Source of the DNA: Bradyrhizobium zhengyangense
GTDB lineage: Bacteria; Pseudomonadota; Alphaproteobacteria; Rhizobiales; Xanthobacteraceae
Assembly: GCF_022012435.1 (NCBI RefSeq)
Contig: NZ_JAKLUA010000001.1
Location: 1,054,001 to 1,118,000, forward strand
DNA: 64,000 bases
Reading direction: 5' to 3'
A program made the translations under genes and the position numbers. The notes below the pieces were generated by a model that did no database searches, had not been told where the DNA came from, and worked only from the letters and a program-made list of their open reading frames with translations. Shown here one piece after another: positions 40,908-49,201 of this stretch; the first letter of the stretch is position 1; every line of letters starts with the position of its first letter.

Positions 40908-42383
40908 ATGCCGACTGCCTTCCCGTCGCCCGTCCCCACCATTCCGACCGTGCCCTTGACAGCCCAGATCCGCGACGGGTTGCGCGCGATCGTGGGCGAA
41001 AAGGGGCTTATTGAGGACGAGCATGGCATGCAGCCCTTCGTACGGGACTGGCGTGGCCTGCTGGTTGGCGGCGCCGGGGCCGTCGTGCGCCCTGGCAGCA
41101 CCGAGGAGGTCTCGCAAGTCGTCCGGCTGTGCCACGAGCATGGCATCGCGATCGTGCCCCAGGGCGGCAACACCGGGCTGATGGGCGGGGCGACGCCCTG
41201 GCCTGCGCACACCGGAATCGTGCTGTCGCTGGGCCGGATGAACCGCGTGCTGGACGTCGATCCCGTCGGCTATGCCATGACGGTCGAGGCCGGCTGCGTG
41301 CTGGAAACGCTTCAGGAGACCGCGGCCAGACACGACAGGTTCCTGCCGCTCAGCCTCGGTGCCCAGGGCTCCTGCATGATCGGTGGCAACCTCTCGACCA
41401 ATGCCGGCGGTGTGCAGGTGCTGCGCTATGGCAATGCCCGCAATCTCGTGCTCGGGCTCGAGGTCGTGCTGCCCAATGGCGATGTCTGGAACGGGTTGCG
41501 GGCGCTGAAGAAGGACAACACCGGCTACGACCTCAAGCACCTTTTCATGGGCGCCGAAGGGACGCTCGGCATCATCACCAAGGCCGTGCTCAAGCTGTGG
41601 CCGGCGCCGAAGGACATCTCCACCGCGTGGCTGGCCGTTCGCGATCCGCGCGCGGCGCTGGAGATCCTGTCCGAGGCGCATGCGGCCTCCGAGGACAATG
41701 TCGGGTCCTGCGAGCTCTTGAGCCGCGCGGCGGTCGATCTCGTGATGCGCCACATTCCCGGCGTCCAGGATCCGCTCAAGGCGGATACGCCGTGGTACCT
41801 GCTGCTGGAATGGTCGTCCTCGCGCCCGCGACAGGACGGGGCCGATGGCATGTCGGAGAAGCTGGAGCAGTTTCTCGCCGACCAACTCGAGGCCGGTCGC
41901 GTGCTCGACGCGGTGATCGCGCAGACCGTCAGTCAATCCCGCAACATGTGGCGCATCCGGGAAGCCATGGCCGAGGCCTCCCGCGCCGAGGGACCGGGGA
42001 TCAGCTACGACATCTCGGTGGCAATTTCCAGAATTCCGGAGTTCATCGACAAGGGGCTCAAGGCCGTGCTCGACATTCTCCCGAGCATTCGTCCCTATCC
42101 GCTCGGGCATATCGGCGACGGCAACCTGCATTTCTCCTTCATGGGCCCTGATGGCATGGATCAGCCGACGCTGAACCAATACACCGCCGCGATTACGCGC
42201 GCCGTGAACGACCTCATCACCTCCATGGGCGGCTCGATCTCGGCCGAGCACGGCATCGGCATCGAAAAGCTCGACCAGCTCAGCGACTACCGCTCGAAGA
42301 CCGAGCTCGACATCATGCGCACCATCAAGCGCGCGCTCGACCCGCAGAACATCATGAATCCCGGCAAGGTGTTGCGGGTGTGA
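40908..42383 (+). CDS. FAD-binding oxidoreductase, GlcD/D-2-hydroxyglutarate dehydrogenase type
   Basis: This 491-aa flavoprotein has the FAD_binding_4 motif PQGGNTGLMGGATPW and a linker GAEGTLGIIT. The FAD-oxidase C domain carries HIGDGNLHFSF (metal/substrate site) and ISAEHGIGIEKLDQLS. It oxidises a D-2-hydroxy acid such as D-lactate or D-2-hydroxyglutarate, passing electrons on. Start at MPTAFPSPVP follows a GAGGAAAC site. A cytochrome gene lies 186 nt upstream on the same strand, but a functional tie is only suggested. Confidence 0.92.
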   Translation: MPTAFPSPVPTIPTVPLTAQIRDGLRAIVGEKGLIEDEHGMQPFVRDWRGLLVGGAGAVVRPGSTEEVSQVVRLCHEHGIAIVPQGGNTGLMGGATPWPAHTGIVLSLGRMNRVLDVDPVGYAMTVEAGCVLETLQETAARHDRFLPLSLGAQGSCMIGGNLSTNAGGVQVLRYGNARNLVLGLEVVLPNGDVWNGLRALKKDNTGYDLKHLFMGAEGTLGIITKAVLKLWPAPKDISTAWLAVRDPRAALEILSEAHAASEDNVGSCELLSRAAVDLVMRHIPGVQDPLKADTPWYLLLEWSSSRPRQDGADGMSEKLEQFLADQLEAGRVLDAVIAQTVSQSRNMWRIREAMAEASRAEGPGISYDISVAISRIPEFIDKGLKAVLDILPSIRPYPLGHIGDGNLHFSFMGPDGMDQPTLNQYTAAITRAVNDLITSMGGSISAEHGIGIEKLDQLSDYRSKTELDIMRTIKRALDPQNIMNPGKVLRV

Positions 42384-42410
42384 TGGGGGTCGAGCACCCT
42401 CGCCGTTTCC

Positions 42411-42947
42411 TCAGCCGCGCGGGTTGACGACGGTATAGCCCCGCAGCGAACGCGCGTGCATACGTGTGGCGTGACCGCCCGAGTTGGCGTCATACGCCAT
42501 CCACATATCGCCGCCGAGAGACTGCTCGAGAACAAAGACATGCCCGCGGCGCGCCGCGACCATCCCCGGCGCCGGCGCCGCGCGCGGAAAGCGCAGCCAG
42601 TTGGATGCAAGATTCAATTCCGGCACGACATGGCCGAACACACGGATCGCTGCGCCGCAGCCACAGAACGACGACGGGCAGCCGGCGGGTCGGCCTCCGA
42701 CGACGCGCTCGCCGGCAACGCTGATCGTGGTGGCCGTGGCGCCGGCATCGGTCACCGTCATTTGCGTTGAGCGATAGGCCTGCAATGACGGCCTGGGAGC
42801 CCGCTCGCGGCGCGTCTGCGCATACGCGAAATCGCACGGCATGGTGACGTTACACTCTGGCGCCTGAAGACTCCGATGAGGCCGCGCTTCCGCGGCAATG
42901 GAGCTGGCGGCAATAGCGAGACACGCAGAAACAACTTGCTTGATCAT
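42411..42947 (-). CDS. Secreted small protein, unknown family
   Basis: This 178-aa protein has a signal peptide (MIKQVVSACLAIAASSIAAEA) and a Pro/Arg-rich linker. A compact conserved-looking C-terminal region follows with GGRPAGCPSSFCGCGAAIRVFG, LRFPRAAPAPGMVAARRGHVFVLEQ and DMWMAYDANSGG. Four Cys residues near its start (CNV, CPSSFCGCG) suggest disulphides or a metal site. The AARRGHVFVL and YDANSGG pattern recalls CHAP/NlpC-like secreted proteins seen in Bradyrhizobium, but no catalytic triad is proven. Function unknown. Confidence 0.75.
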   Translation of the reverse strand: MIKQVVSACLAIAASSIAAEARPHRSLQAPECNVTMPCDFAYAQTRRERAPRPSLQAYRSTQMTVTDAGATATTISVAGERVVGGRPAGCPSSFCGCGAAIRVFGHVVPELNLASNWLRFPRAAPAPGMVAARRGHVFVLEQSLGGDMWMAYDANSGGHATRMHARSLRGYTVVNPRG

Positions 42948-43085
42948 TGCAGGACTCTGGGTTGGAGGGTCCTGCCCCGATCGGCAACAACCAATATTGG
43001 TTTGGCTGAAATGGGCCTGAAGAGCGGCGGAAAAGGGCTGCCTTTGTGTGCGATTAACCTGCGTTAACTTCCCCGCAGCCGAGCT

Positions 43086-44645
43086 TTACGGCCGGATCGT
43101 CATGTTCTCCGGCGGCCCCGCTTTCCGCAGCGGCTCGGCGAGGCGCGCGAACTCGCAGAGCAGCGAGCGCGTCTTGCGGGGATCGATGATCTCCTCGACC
43201 CAGAATTTTTCGGCCGAGCGGAACGGCGAGCGGAGCTTGTTGAGACGCTCCTCGATCTCTTTCAGCTTTGCTGCCTTGTCCTCGGCCGCATCGATGTCGG
43301 CGCGGTAAGCGGCCTCGATGCCGCCTTCGAGCGGCAGCGAGCCCCAATAGGCCGACGGCCAGGCGTAGCGGATCGAGAAGCGGTCGGCGGGCTGGTGCAC
43401 AACGCCGGCCACACCAAAAGCGTTGCGCAGGATCACCGTGCACCAGGGCACGGTGGTCTGGTTGACCGCGGCCATGGCGCGGACGCCGTGGCGGATGGTC
43501 GCCGCCTTCTCGGCATCGAGGCCGATCATGAAGCCCGGGCAGTCCATGAGATAAACGATCGGCAGATGGAAGGTCTCCGCGAAGTCGACCCAGCGCACCA
43601 CTTTCTGGCAGGCATCCGCCGTCCAGGAGCCGCCATAGTGAAAACTGTCGCTGGCGAGCACCATCACGGCCCTGCCCTCGAGCCGCGCCAGGCCAACGAT
43701 GATCGGCTTGCCGAAATTGCTGGCGACCTCGAAGAACGAGCCTTTGTCGACGACCGATTCAATGATCGGCCTGACCTTGTAGACCTGCTTGCGGTTGCGC
43801 GGCACCGCCTTCATCAGCGCTTCTTCCGTGCGCTCCGGATTGTCGATGCAAGGCAGCGTCGGCGGCAGCTCGTAGACCGACGACGGCAGATAGGACAGAA
43901 AGCGCCGCGCGCAGGCAAAGGCCTCTTCCTCGGTATCGACGGCATGGTCGATCGCTCCGGCCTTGGTCTGGATATCGGCGCCGCCAAGCTCTTCCTTCGA
44001 GAGGTTCTGGCCGAGCGCCTTCACCACCGGTGGCCCTGCGACGAACATCGCGGACTTCCGGGTCATGATGGAATAGTGGCTGGCGGCAAGGCGCGCCGCG
44101 CCAAGGCCCGCGACCGAGCCGAGGCCGAGCGCGACCACGGGCACGCGCGACAAATTCTCCGTCGTGAAGCGATACCAGCGCGTGCCACCGATACCGCCAG
44201 GCAGATTCGCCGCGCCCTTGGTCTCGATGGTCTTGACCGAGCCGCCGCCGCCGGAGCCTTCGATGATGCGGAAGATGGGCAGGCGGAAGTCGTGCGCCAT
44301 CTCCTCCGCCATCAAGGGCTTTGCCGAAATCGACGCGTCCGCCGAGCCGCCGCGCACGGTGAAATCGTCACCGACCACGACCACGGTGCGGCCATCGACG
44401 CGCGCGCGGCCGAACACGCAGTTCGCCGGCGTCACGGTCTTCAGCTCGCCCGTGGGATCGTACTCACCGATGCCGGAGACGGCACCGATCTCGTGGAAGC
44501 TACCCTTGTCGATCAGTCTGTCGATGCGTTCCCGAACTGTCAGCCGGCCCTGGTCATGCTGTCGCTTGACCTTGTCAACGCCGCCCATCTCCCGCGCGAA
44601 GGCTTCGCGCCGGGCGAGCTCGTCGAGTTCCGTCTTCCAGTTCAT
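43086..44645 (-). CDS. Acyl-CoA carboxylase carboxyltransferase (beta) subunit
   Basis: This 519-aa protein has the tandem crotonase-like halves of propionyl/methylcrotonyl-type carboxyltransferases. VVVGDDFTVRGGSADAS and GGGGSVKTIETKGAANLPGG lie in the N half; FIGLARLEGRAVMVLASDSF-type and LMDCPGFMIGLDAEKAATIRHG in the C half. It transfers carboxyl from biotin to an acyl-CoA. Its start overlaps the IclR gene by 71 nt, but GGAGGGAG just upstream is a strong ribosome binding site. No biotin carboxylase gene is adjacent; a lone biotin carrier is divergent. Confidence 0.92.
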   Translation of the reverse strand: MNWKTELDELARREAFAREMGGVDKVKRQHDQGRLTVRERIDRLIDKGSFHEIGAVSGIGEYDPTGELKTVTPANCVFGRARVDGRTVVVVGDDFTVRGGSADASISAKPLMAEEMAHDFRLPIFRIIEGSGGGGSVKTIETKGAANLPGGIGGTRWYRFTTENLSRVPVVALGLGSVAGLGAARLAASHYSIMTRKSAMFVAGPPVVKALGQNLSKEELGGADIQTKAGAIDHAVDTEEEAFACARRFLSYLPSSVYELPPTLPCIDNPERTEEALMKAVPRNRKQVYKVRPIIESVVDKGSFFEVASNFGKPIIVGLARLEGRAVMVLASDSFHYGGSWTADACQKVVRWVDFAETFHLPIVYLMDCPGFMIGLDAEKAATIRHGVRAMAAVNQTTVPWCTVILRNAFGVAGVVHQPADRFSIRYAWPSAYWGSLPLEGGIEAAYRADIDAAEDKAAKLKEIEERLNKLRSPFRSAEKFWVEEIIDPRKTRSLLCEFARLAEPLRKAGPPENMTIRP

Positions 44646-45549
44646 TCACTCCCTCCGAACTCATCGGCTTGTTATTGTTATGCACCGATATTGCGACCGG
44701 TTTGCGCGAGATGCGGTTGTTGAAGGCATCGCCTTCGGCGCCCTCCATCAGGCTGCCAAGCGATCGGCCGAGCGCCAGCATCAGCGGCGCGACTTCGGCA
44801 TGCAGACGCTGCTCGTCATACATCGCCGAGAGCAAACCGATCGTGACGACCACGAAGGTCTGGTACTGCGGCGACCAGATCGGGACCGCCAGGCCATTGA
44901 TGTGCGGGCTCCACAGGCCGCAAGCCGTGACATAGCCGCGCTCGCGCAGCGATTGCCTGTTGGCCTCGATGCGGGGCCGCAGGATCTTTACAGCCTCCGG
45001 CGCTTCGCGCTCCATGTCGTTGATAAAGGCATCGCCGACTTCAGGCGCCAAGGCCGCGGTGTAGGCCGCGCCCGCCGCGGTGGAGGCCATCGAGATGCGG
45101 CTACCGGTGCCCTCGTGCAGACCGAGCGCTGAAGGCGAGCGTGCGAACTGAAGATAGACCAGATGGAAGCGATCAGGCACGACGAAGCCGACGGTGCCCG
45201 GCAACTGCTCGGCGACTTCCTGAAGTCGCTGCCGGATCATGCTGCGCAGCTGCGCGCCCTTCATCATCGAAGCGCTCATCGCTACCGCGCTCGGACCGAT
45301 CCGATATTTCTGATCGCGCGGCAAATAGACGAGCTGCCCCATGCGCGTCAGCGTGTGCGTGAGCCGCGACACCGTCGAGCGCGGCAGGCCGCAGCGATTT
45401 GAAATCTCGAGATTGCCGAGCCGCGCCTCGTGGCCCTCGAAGCATCGCAACACGTCGAACGCGCGCGACACCACCTGGATGACATCACCCTCGCCGGCAT
45501 CACCAGCGAGCGCACCTTGCCTGCTTAACCGCTCCGATCGTCGTCCCAT
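44575..45549 (-). CDS. IclR-family transcriptional regulator
   Basis: This 324-aa protein has the N-terminal winged helix with RLGNLEISNRCGLPRSTVSRLTHTL, then the IclR effector domain (PGTVGFVVPDRFHLVYLQ, GYVTACGLWSPHINGLAVPIW). Its last 25-30 residues extend past the domain and overlap the carboxylase start. Position at the head of the carboxylase transcript suggests it controls that gene and the divergent biotin carrier. The effector is unknown. Confidence 0.92.
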   Translation of the reverse strand: MGRRSERLSRQGALAGDAGEGDVIQVVSRAFDVLRCFEGHEARLGNLEISNRCGLPRSTVSRLTHTLTRMGQLVYLPRDQKYRIGPSAVAMSASMMKGAQLRSMIRQRLQEVAEQLPGTVGFVVPDRFHLVYLQFARSPSALGLHEGTGSRISMASTAAGAAYTAALAPEVGDAFINDMEREAPEAVKILRPRIEANRQSLRERGYVTACGLWSPHINGLAVPIWSPQYQTFVVVTIGLLSAMYDEQRLHAEVAPLMLALGRSLGSLMEGAEGDAFNNRISRKPVAISVHNNNKPMSSEGVNELEDGTRRARPARSLRAGDGRR

Positions 45550-45564
45550 GATCCCTACCGTTTG

Positions 45565-45579
45565 TTCCGCTCTGCGGAA
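45565..45579. promoter_or_regulatory. Candidate IclR operator
   Basis: TTCCGC-TCT-GCGGAA is a perfect inverted repeat 16 nt before the regulator start and 66 nt before the biotin-carrier start. A looser TTCCACTTTGTGAA follows at about 45584-45598. Position and symmetry fit an autoregulatory site. Confidence 0.55.
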
Positions 45580-45644
45580 TTAAATTCCACTTTGTGAACG
45601 ACGCTACCTCAGGCATTTTGCGACGACAACAAAAAGGCGATGGC

Positions 45645-45866
45645 ATGCCAGAAATTAAGATCGTGACGGAGGTCGCCGGCCGCATCTGCGCAACTCCCGT
45701 GCAAGTTGGAGGAACTGTCGCCGATGGCGACGACGTTGTGGTCGTCGAGGCCATGAAGATGGAGATACCGGTAGCCTCTCCTGCATCAGGCACGCTGAAA
45801 TTACTGCTCGTGAAGATCGATGACCTCGTTGCCGAGGGACAAGCGATCGCGATCGTCGCGAGCTGA
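45645..45866 (+). CDS. Biotin carboxyl carrier protein, short (BCCP-like)
   Basis: This 73-aa single biotinyl/lipoyl domain has the biotinylation motif VVVEAMKMEIPV; the Lys is about residue 41. It lacks the Pro/Ala-rich linker of AccB, so it matches the short carrier of acyl-CoA carboxylases. It is divergent from the IclR and carboxylase genes. The start at MPEIKIVTEV has an AAGGCGA site 5 nt upstream. A biotin carboxylase must come from elsewhere in the genome. Confidence 0.93.
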   Translation: MPEIKIVTEVAGRICATPVQVGGTVADGDDVVVVEAMKMEIPVASPASGTLKLLLVKIDDLVAEGQAIAIVAS

Positions 45867-46008
45867 GCACGCGCCATCAGCGGCTCCTCGCGGCCGTGAC
45901 AATCTGGAGCAGATGATATCGGAATGGCGCGCGGCATCTTGCGTTCGGGCGCCACCACAGGAGGCCGGACGGGTTGCGTGTTCCCTGATTGCGTTGCACA
46001 AGTGAGCG

Positions 46009-47856
46009 ATGATAGCGCAACCGTCGCATGCCTCCGCCTGGACCCGCTCGAAGCCGCCGCTGCTGCGGTTTCTCGACACATGCCTGAATGAATTCTCCGC
46101 GGAGACCTCGGGCGCGGTTGCGGACTACATCCCCGAGCTGAGCAAAGCCGACCCTGCCTATTTTGGCATCAGCCTCGCCACGCTCGATGGCCACGTCTAT
46201 GAAGTCGGCGACTCCAGGGTGCCCTTCACCATCCAGTCGCTGTCAAAACCGTTCGTGTTTGCGCTGGCACTGGATCTCTTGGGCGCGGGCAAGGTCGAGA
46301 GCGCAATCGGTGTTGAGCCCTCGGGCGATCCCTTCAACTCGATCCGGCTCAATGCGGACAACCATCCGTTCAATCCGATGGTGAATGCAGGCGCGATCGC
46401 CTGCACGGGATTGATTTACGACAGCAAGGGCCCTGAGGCCTTTGAGCAGATCCGGCTTGCGCTCAGCCGCTTTGCCGGTCGCGATCTCGCCGTCGATGAG
46501 GCGGTCTACTCCTCCGAGAGCCAGACCGGCGACCGCAACCGCGCCATCGGCTATCTGCTCAAGACCAATGCGGTGATCTCGGACAATGTCGCCGGCGTCC
46601 TCGACGTCTATTTCCGGCAATGCGCGGTGCTGGTCACCGCGCGCGACATCGCGGTGATGGCCGCAACGCTGGCCAATCGCGGCGTCAATCCAGTCACGAA
46701 CGAACAGGTGGTGACGCCGTATGCGATTTCGCGCACGCTGTCGGTAATGACGTCGTCGGGTATGTACGACTATGCCGGCGAGTGGATCTACCGCATCGGC
46801 ATTCCCGCCAAGAGCGGCGTTGGCGGCGGCATCCTGGCTGCACTCCCTGCCCGTCTCGGGCTCGGCAGCTATTCGCCAAAACTCGACAAGCATGGAAACA
46901 GCGTGCGCGGCATCAAGGTCTGCGAGGCGCTGTCCTCGCACTATGATCTGCACATGCTCAACCGCAGCGACGACGCCCGCAACGCCGTGATCGCCGACTA
47001 CGATATCGGCAAGAGCCCGTCACGCCGCGTCCGCCGTCAGCAGGAGCGCGACATCCTCGCCGCGCACGAGCAAGCCGTGCGCGTGATCGAGCTGGTTGGC
47101 GTGCTGTCATTGTCGGCCGTCGACTATGTCTCGCGGCGGCTCGCCGGGCGGCCGCGACCGCAAATCGCCGTGTTCGACCTGCACCGCGTCACCTCCACGA
47201 CCCGCGCCGGCGCCCGGCTGTTCGCCGAAGCCTTCGAGGAGCTCGCCGCGCTTGATGTCACCGTGGTGATCTCAGGCGTTCGTCGCGCCTCCAAGGAATG
47301 GGACACGCTGCGCGAATGGACGGCCGAATTGAAGAACGTCCGCGACTTCTATCTGCTCGACACCGCGATCGAATGGGCGGAAGACCAGATCGTCTATCGC
47401 TACGGCGGCTCGATCGACTTTCACGAGACCACCGAGCTGTCGGAGCAACCGCTACTCGACGGCCTCGGCGCGGAAGAGCTGACGGATCTTGCCTCGATCT
47501 GCACCATCAGGACCTATCAGACCGGCGCAAAGATCGTCACGACCGGCGATCCTGCCGATGCCCTGTTCTTCCTGCGCAGCGGCGCGGTGCACGTCACCCT
47601 GCCCGATGGCGTGCGCCTGGCGACGCTCACCGCCGGCATGGCCTTTGGCGAGATGGCGTTGATCGAGACCACCCGCTCCGCCGACGTGTTCGCGGACATG
47701 GCAGCGACGGCATTTGAAGTCCCGCTGAAGGACTTTGAGCGCTTTCGCAGGCAGCACCCGCGGGCGAGCGAGCGCATCATGCGCAATCTGGCGCAGCTAT
47801 TGGCCGATCGCCTGATCGTTGCCAACACCAAGGTGGATATCCTGACGTCGACGTAA
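46009..47856 (+). CDS. glsA: Glutaminase A with STAS and cyclic-nucleotide-binding domains
   Basis: This 615-aa three-domain protein is about twice the usual 300-aa glutaminase. The serine-dependent glutaminase domain (residues about 20-315) shows SLSKPFVF (Ser77, Lys80), NPMVNAGAIACTG and PAKSGVGGGILAALP. A STAS-like domain (about 350-450) has DFDLHRVTSTTRAGARL-type features, here VFDLHRVTSTTRAG. A cyclic-nucleotide-binding domain follows (about 475-600) with ALFFLRSGAVHVTLPDG and MAFGEMALIETTRSADV, the phosphate-binding cassette. It should release ammonia and glutamate from glutamine, possibly gated by a nucleotide or partner. Confidence 0.93.
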   Translation: MIAQPSHASAWTRSKPPLLRFLDTCLNEFSAETSGAVADYIPELSKADPAYFGISLATLDGHVYEVGDSRVPFTIQSLSKPFVFALALDLLGAGKVESAIGVEPSGDPFNSIRLNADNHPFNPMVNAGAIACTGLIYDSKGPEAFEQIRLALSRFAGRDLAVDEAVYSSESQTGDRNRAIGYLLKTNAVISDNVAGVLDVYFRQCAVLVTARDIAVMAATLANRGVNPVTNEQVVTPYAISRTLSVMTSSGMYDYAGEWIYRIGIPAKSGVGGGILAALPARLGLGSYSPKLDKHGNSVRGIKVCEALSSHYDLHMLNRSDDARNAVIADYDIGKSPSRRVRRQQERDILAAHEQAVRVIELVGVLSLSAVDYVSRRLAGRPRPQIAVFDLHRVTSTTRAGARLFAEAFEELAALDVTVVISGVRRASKEWDTLREWTAELKNVRDFYLLDTAIEWAEDQIVYRYGGSIDFHETTELSEQPLLDGLGAEELTDLASICTIRTYQTGAKIVTTGDPADALFFLRSGAVHVTLPDGVRLATLTAGMAFGEMALIETTRSADVFADMAATAFEVPLKDFERFRRQHPRASERIMRNLAQLLADRLIVANTKVDILTST

Positions 47857-47863
47857 GCTAAGC

Positions 47864-48172
47864 TTAGCGGCTCGCCGCCTCGCTGATGCGCCGCTTGATC
47901 TTGGCAGCACTTGCTTTCAGCAGTTCGGACGGCTGGTGGCCGGTGGCGGCGCACAGACAGGCCCAGTAGTAAATGACATCGCCGAGCTCTTCGACGAGAC
48001 CCGCCTTGTCGAGCCAGTCGTCGCGGAGCAGCTTCTTGATGTGCTCGGCGACCTCGCCGGCTTCACCGGCGAGGCCCAACCCGAGATAGGACAGCCGCTC
48101 GTTCGAGGGCTGCTCATCGACTTTCGCAATGGTTGCGGCCCAGACCGCATATTCATCGATCGTCATGGCCAT
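47864..48172 (-). CDS. MazG-family nucleotide pyrophosphohydrolase
   Basis: This 102-aa protein has the all-alpha NTP-PPase pattern GLAGEAGEVAEHIKKLLRDD and VEELGDVIYYWACL, whose acidic residues bind Mg2+. It probably hydrolyses a (d)NTP as house-cleaning. It is convergent with the glutaminase gene; the two stop codons are 7 nt apart and both fall in or next to a GCTAAGCTTAGC palindrome. Confidence 0.9.
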   Translation of the reverse strand: MAMTIDEYAVWAATIAKVDEQPSNERLSYLGLGLAGEAGEVAEHIKKLLRDDWLDKAGLVEELGDVIYYWACLCAATGHQPSELLKASAAKIKRRISEAASR

Positions 48173-48192
48173 TCCTCGCGGCTCGCGCCTGA

Positions 48193-48720
48193 TCAGCCCA
48201 CCACTTCGGTGACGGGCTGGAGATCGATCTCAAATGTCTCCAAGAACTTTGACGTCATGATGTAGAAGCCGATCGAGAGCTGAAGCTCGACCAGTGCCGC
48301 CGGCGTCAGTCTTGCAGCAATCGCCTTGAAGGTCGCATCCGTCGGCTTCTTCAGCTTGACGATCTCATCGGTGAAGGCGAGTGCGGCGCGCTGCGTCTCA
48401 TCGAAGCAGTCTGCGGCCTGCCAGTTCTCGAGCGCCTCGTTCTGCGCGTCGGTGACGCCGACATTCTTGCCGATGCGCTTGTGCGCGATGATCTCGTACG
48501 GCGCCTCGCACAGAATCCCGGTGCGCGTGATCGCGAGCTCCCGCACGATGGGGTCGAGCTCGCCCTTGTGCCTGATGGCGCCGCCGAGTCGGCAATACTG
48601 CTCAAAATAGCTCGGCGAGTGCGCCATCATGCGGAAAATGTTGGCGTTGCGGTTCTTGTCGAGGATTTCGCGGGTGCGGTCCGACGCCTTGGACGGATCG
48701 CTGTAGTCGATACGGGCCAT
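48193..48720 (-). CDS. Carboxymuconolactone decarboxylase family protein
   Basis: This 175-aa all-helical protein has VRELAITRTGILCEAPYEIIAHKRIGKNVGVTD, matching the CMD/AhpD core but with one Cys rather than the CxxC of AhpD peroxidases. It therefore lacks the AhpD disulphide chemistry. Members act as gamma-carboxymuconolactone decarboxylases or have unknown roles. It is 20 nt upstream of mazG on the same strand. Start at MARIDYSDPSKA is the natural one. Confidence 0.9.
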   Translation of the reverse strand: MARIDYSDPSKASDRTREILDKNRNANIFRMMAHSPSYFEQYCRLGGAIRHKGELDPIVRELAITRTGILCEAPYEIIAHKRIGKNVGVTDAQNEALENWQAADCFDETQRAALAFTDEIVKLKKPTDATFKAIAARLTPAALVELQLSIGFYIMTSKFLETFEIDLQPVTEVVG

Positions 48721-48991
48721 GATTTACCTTGAGTTTTTCCTGACGCCTTTGAGGCTTATTGTCGTTACCGGAATAAGTTCCCAAAAACTCTATTCGCAGC
48801 CCGACGCAGGAGCAACATCATCGAGTCAAATTGCCGCCGCATTGCTGATCGACCTTGGCACAGTCGATATTCGCCGCGTGGGGACACATTGCGGTGAATA
48901 CTCGAGTGGGGTGTTCCGAGTAAAAACAATTGGCCGTCTGCGCGCTTACCACGCAACGATGAGTCACGCCCAAGTCTAGGGAGAAAACGGC
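48721..48991. other. Gap between the CMD gene and a small membrane protein
   Basis: About 270 nt without a supported gene. An 86-codon plus-strand reading frame here begins inside the CMD ribosome-binding region and has no coding-like composition. The region should hold the CMD promoter and that of the 33-aa protein. Confidence 0.5.
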
Positions 48992-49093
48992 ATGAAGGAA
49001 GCCTCCAAGGGGGCGGCCTCGGAAGCGCTCGCGCATATGCTGGCGGTGATGGCAATGCTCGTCATCGCCAGCATATTGTTCTACGCGCGCTGA
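48992..49093 (+). CDS. Small single-pass membrane protein, 33 aa
   Basis: ATG at 48992 gives MKEASKGAASEALAHMLAVM-AMLVIASILFYAR and TGA at 49091. The first half is a charged or small-residue helix; the second half (LAVMAMLVIASILFY) is a hydrophobic segment long enough to span a membrane. A GGGAG site is 9 nt before the ATG. It is too short for most gene callers. No family is recognised. Confidence 0.6.
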   Translation: MKEASKGAASEALAHMLAVMAMLVIASILFYAR

Positions 49094-49110
49094 GTTGGAG
49101 TTTTACAGTT

Positions 49111-49196
49111 TTCGCCATTCCGGGGTGGCCCTCGCACAGGCCAGGCCCAGAATTCCCGTTCCAGGCTCGGTCCCATGACCGCCCCCGAATGGCGAA
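49111..49196. repeat. Intergenic palindromic repeat, family B (diverged copy)
   Basis: TTCGCCATTCCGGGG at the left and CCCCCGAATGGCGAA at the right pair over most of their length. The middle shows weaker inverted GGCCTGG/CCAGG-type segments. It lies between the 33-aa gene and the DUF35 gene, which are convergent. Confidence 0.7.
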
Positions 49197-49201
49197 ATCC
49201 C

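Noticed and set aside
47857..47868. GCTAAGCTTAGC palindrome between glutaminase and mazG as a terminator
   Set aside because: It has no loop and no T-run, and it overlaps the mazG stop codon, so it does not support a terminator call.
48719..48979. 86-codon plus-strand reading frame upstream of the 33-aa protein
   Set aside because: Starts over the CMD gene's ATG region, has no ribosome binding site, and codon use is not gene-like.
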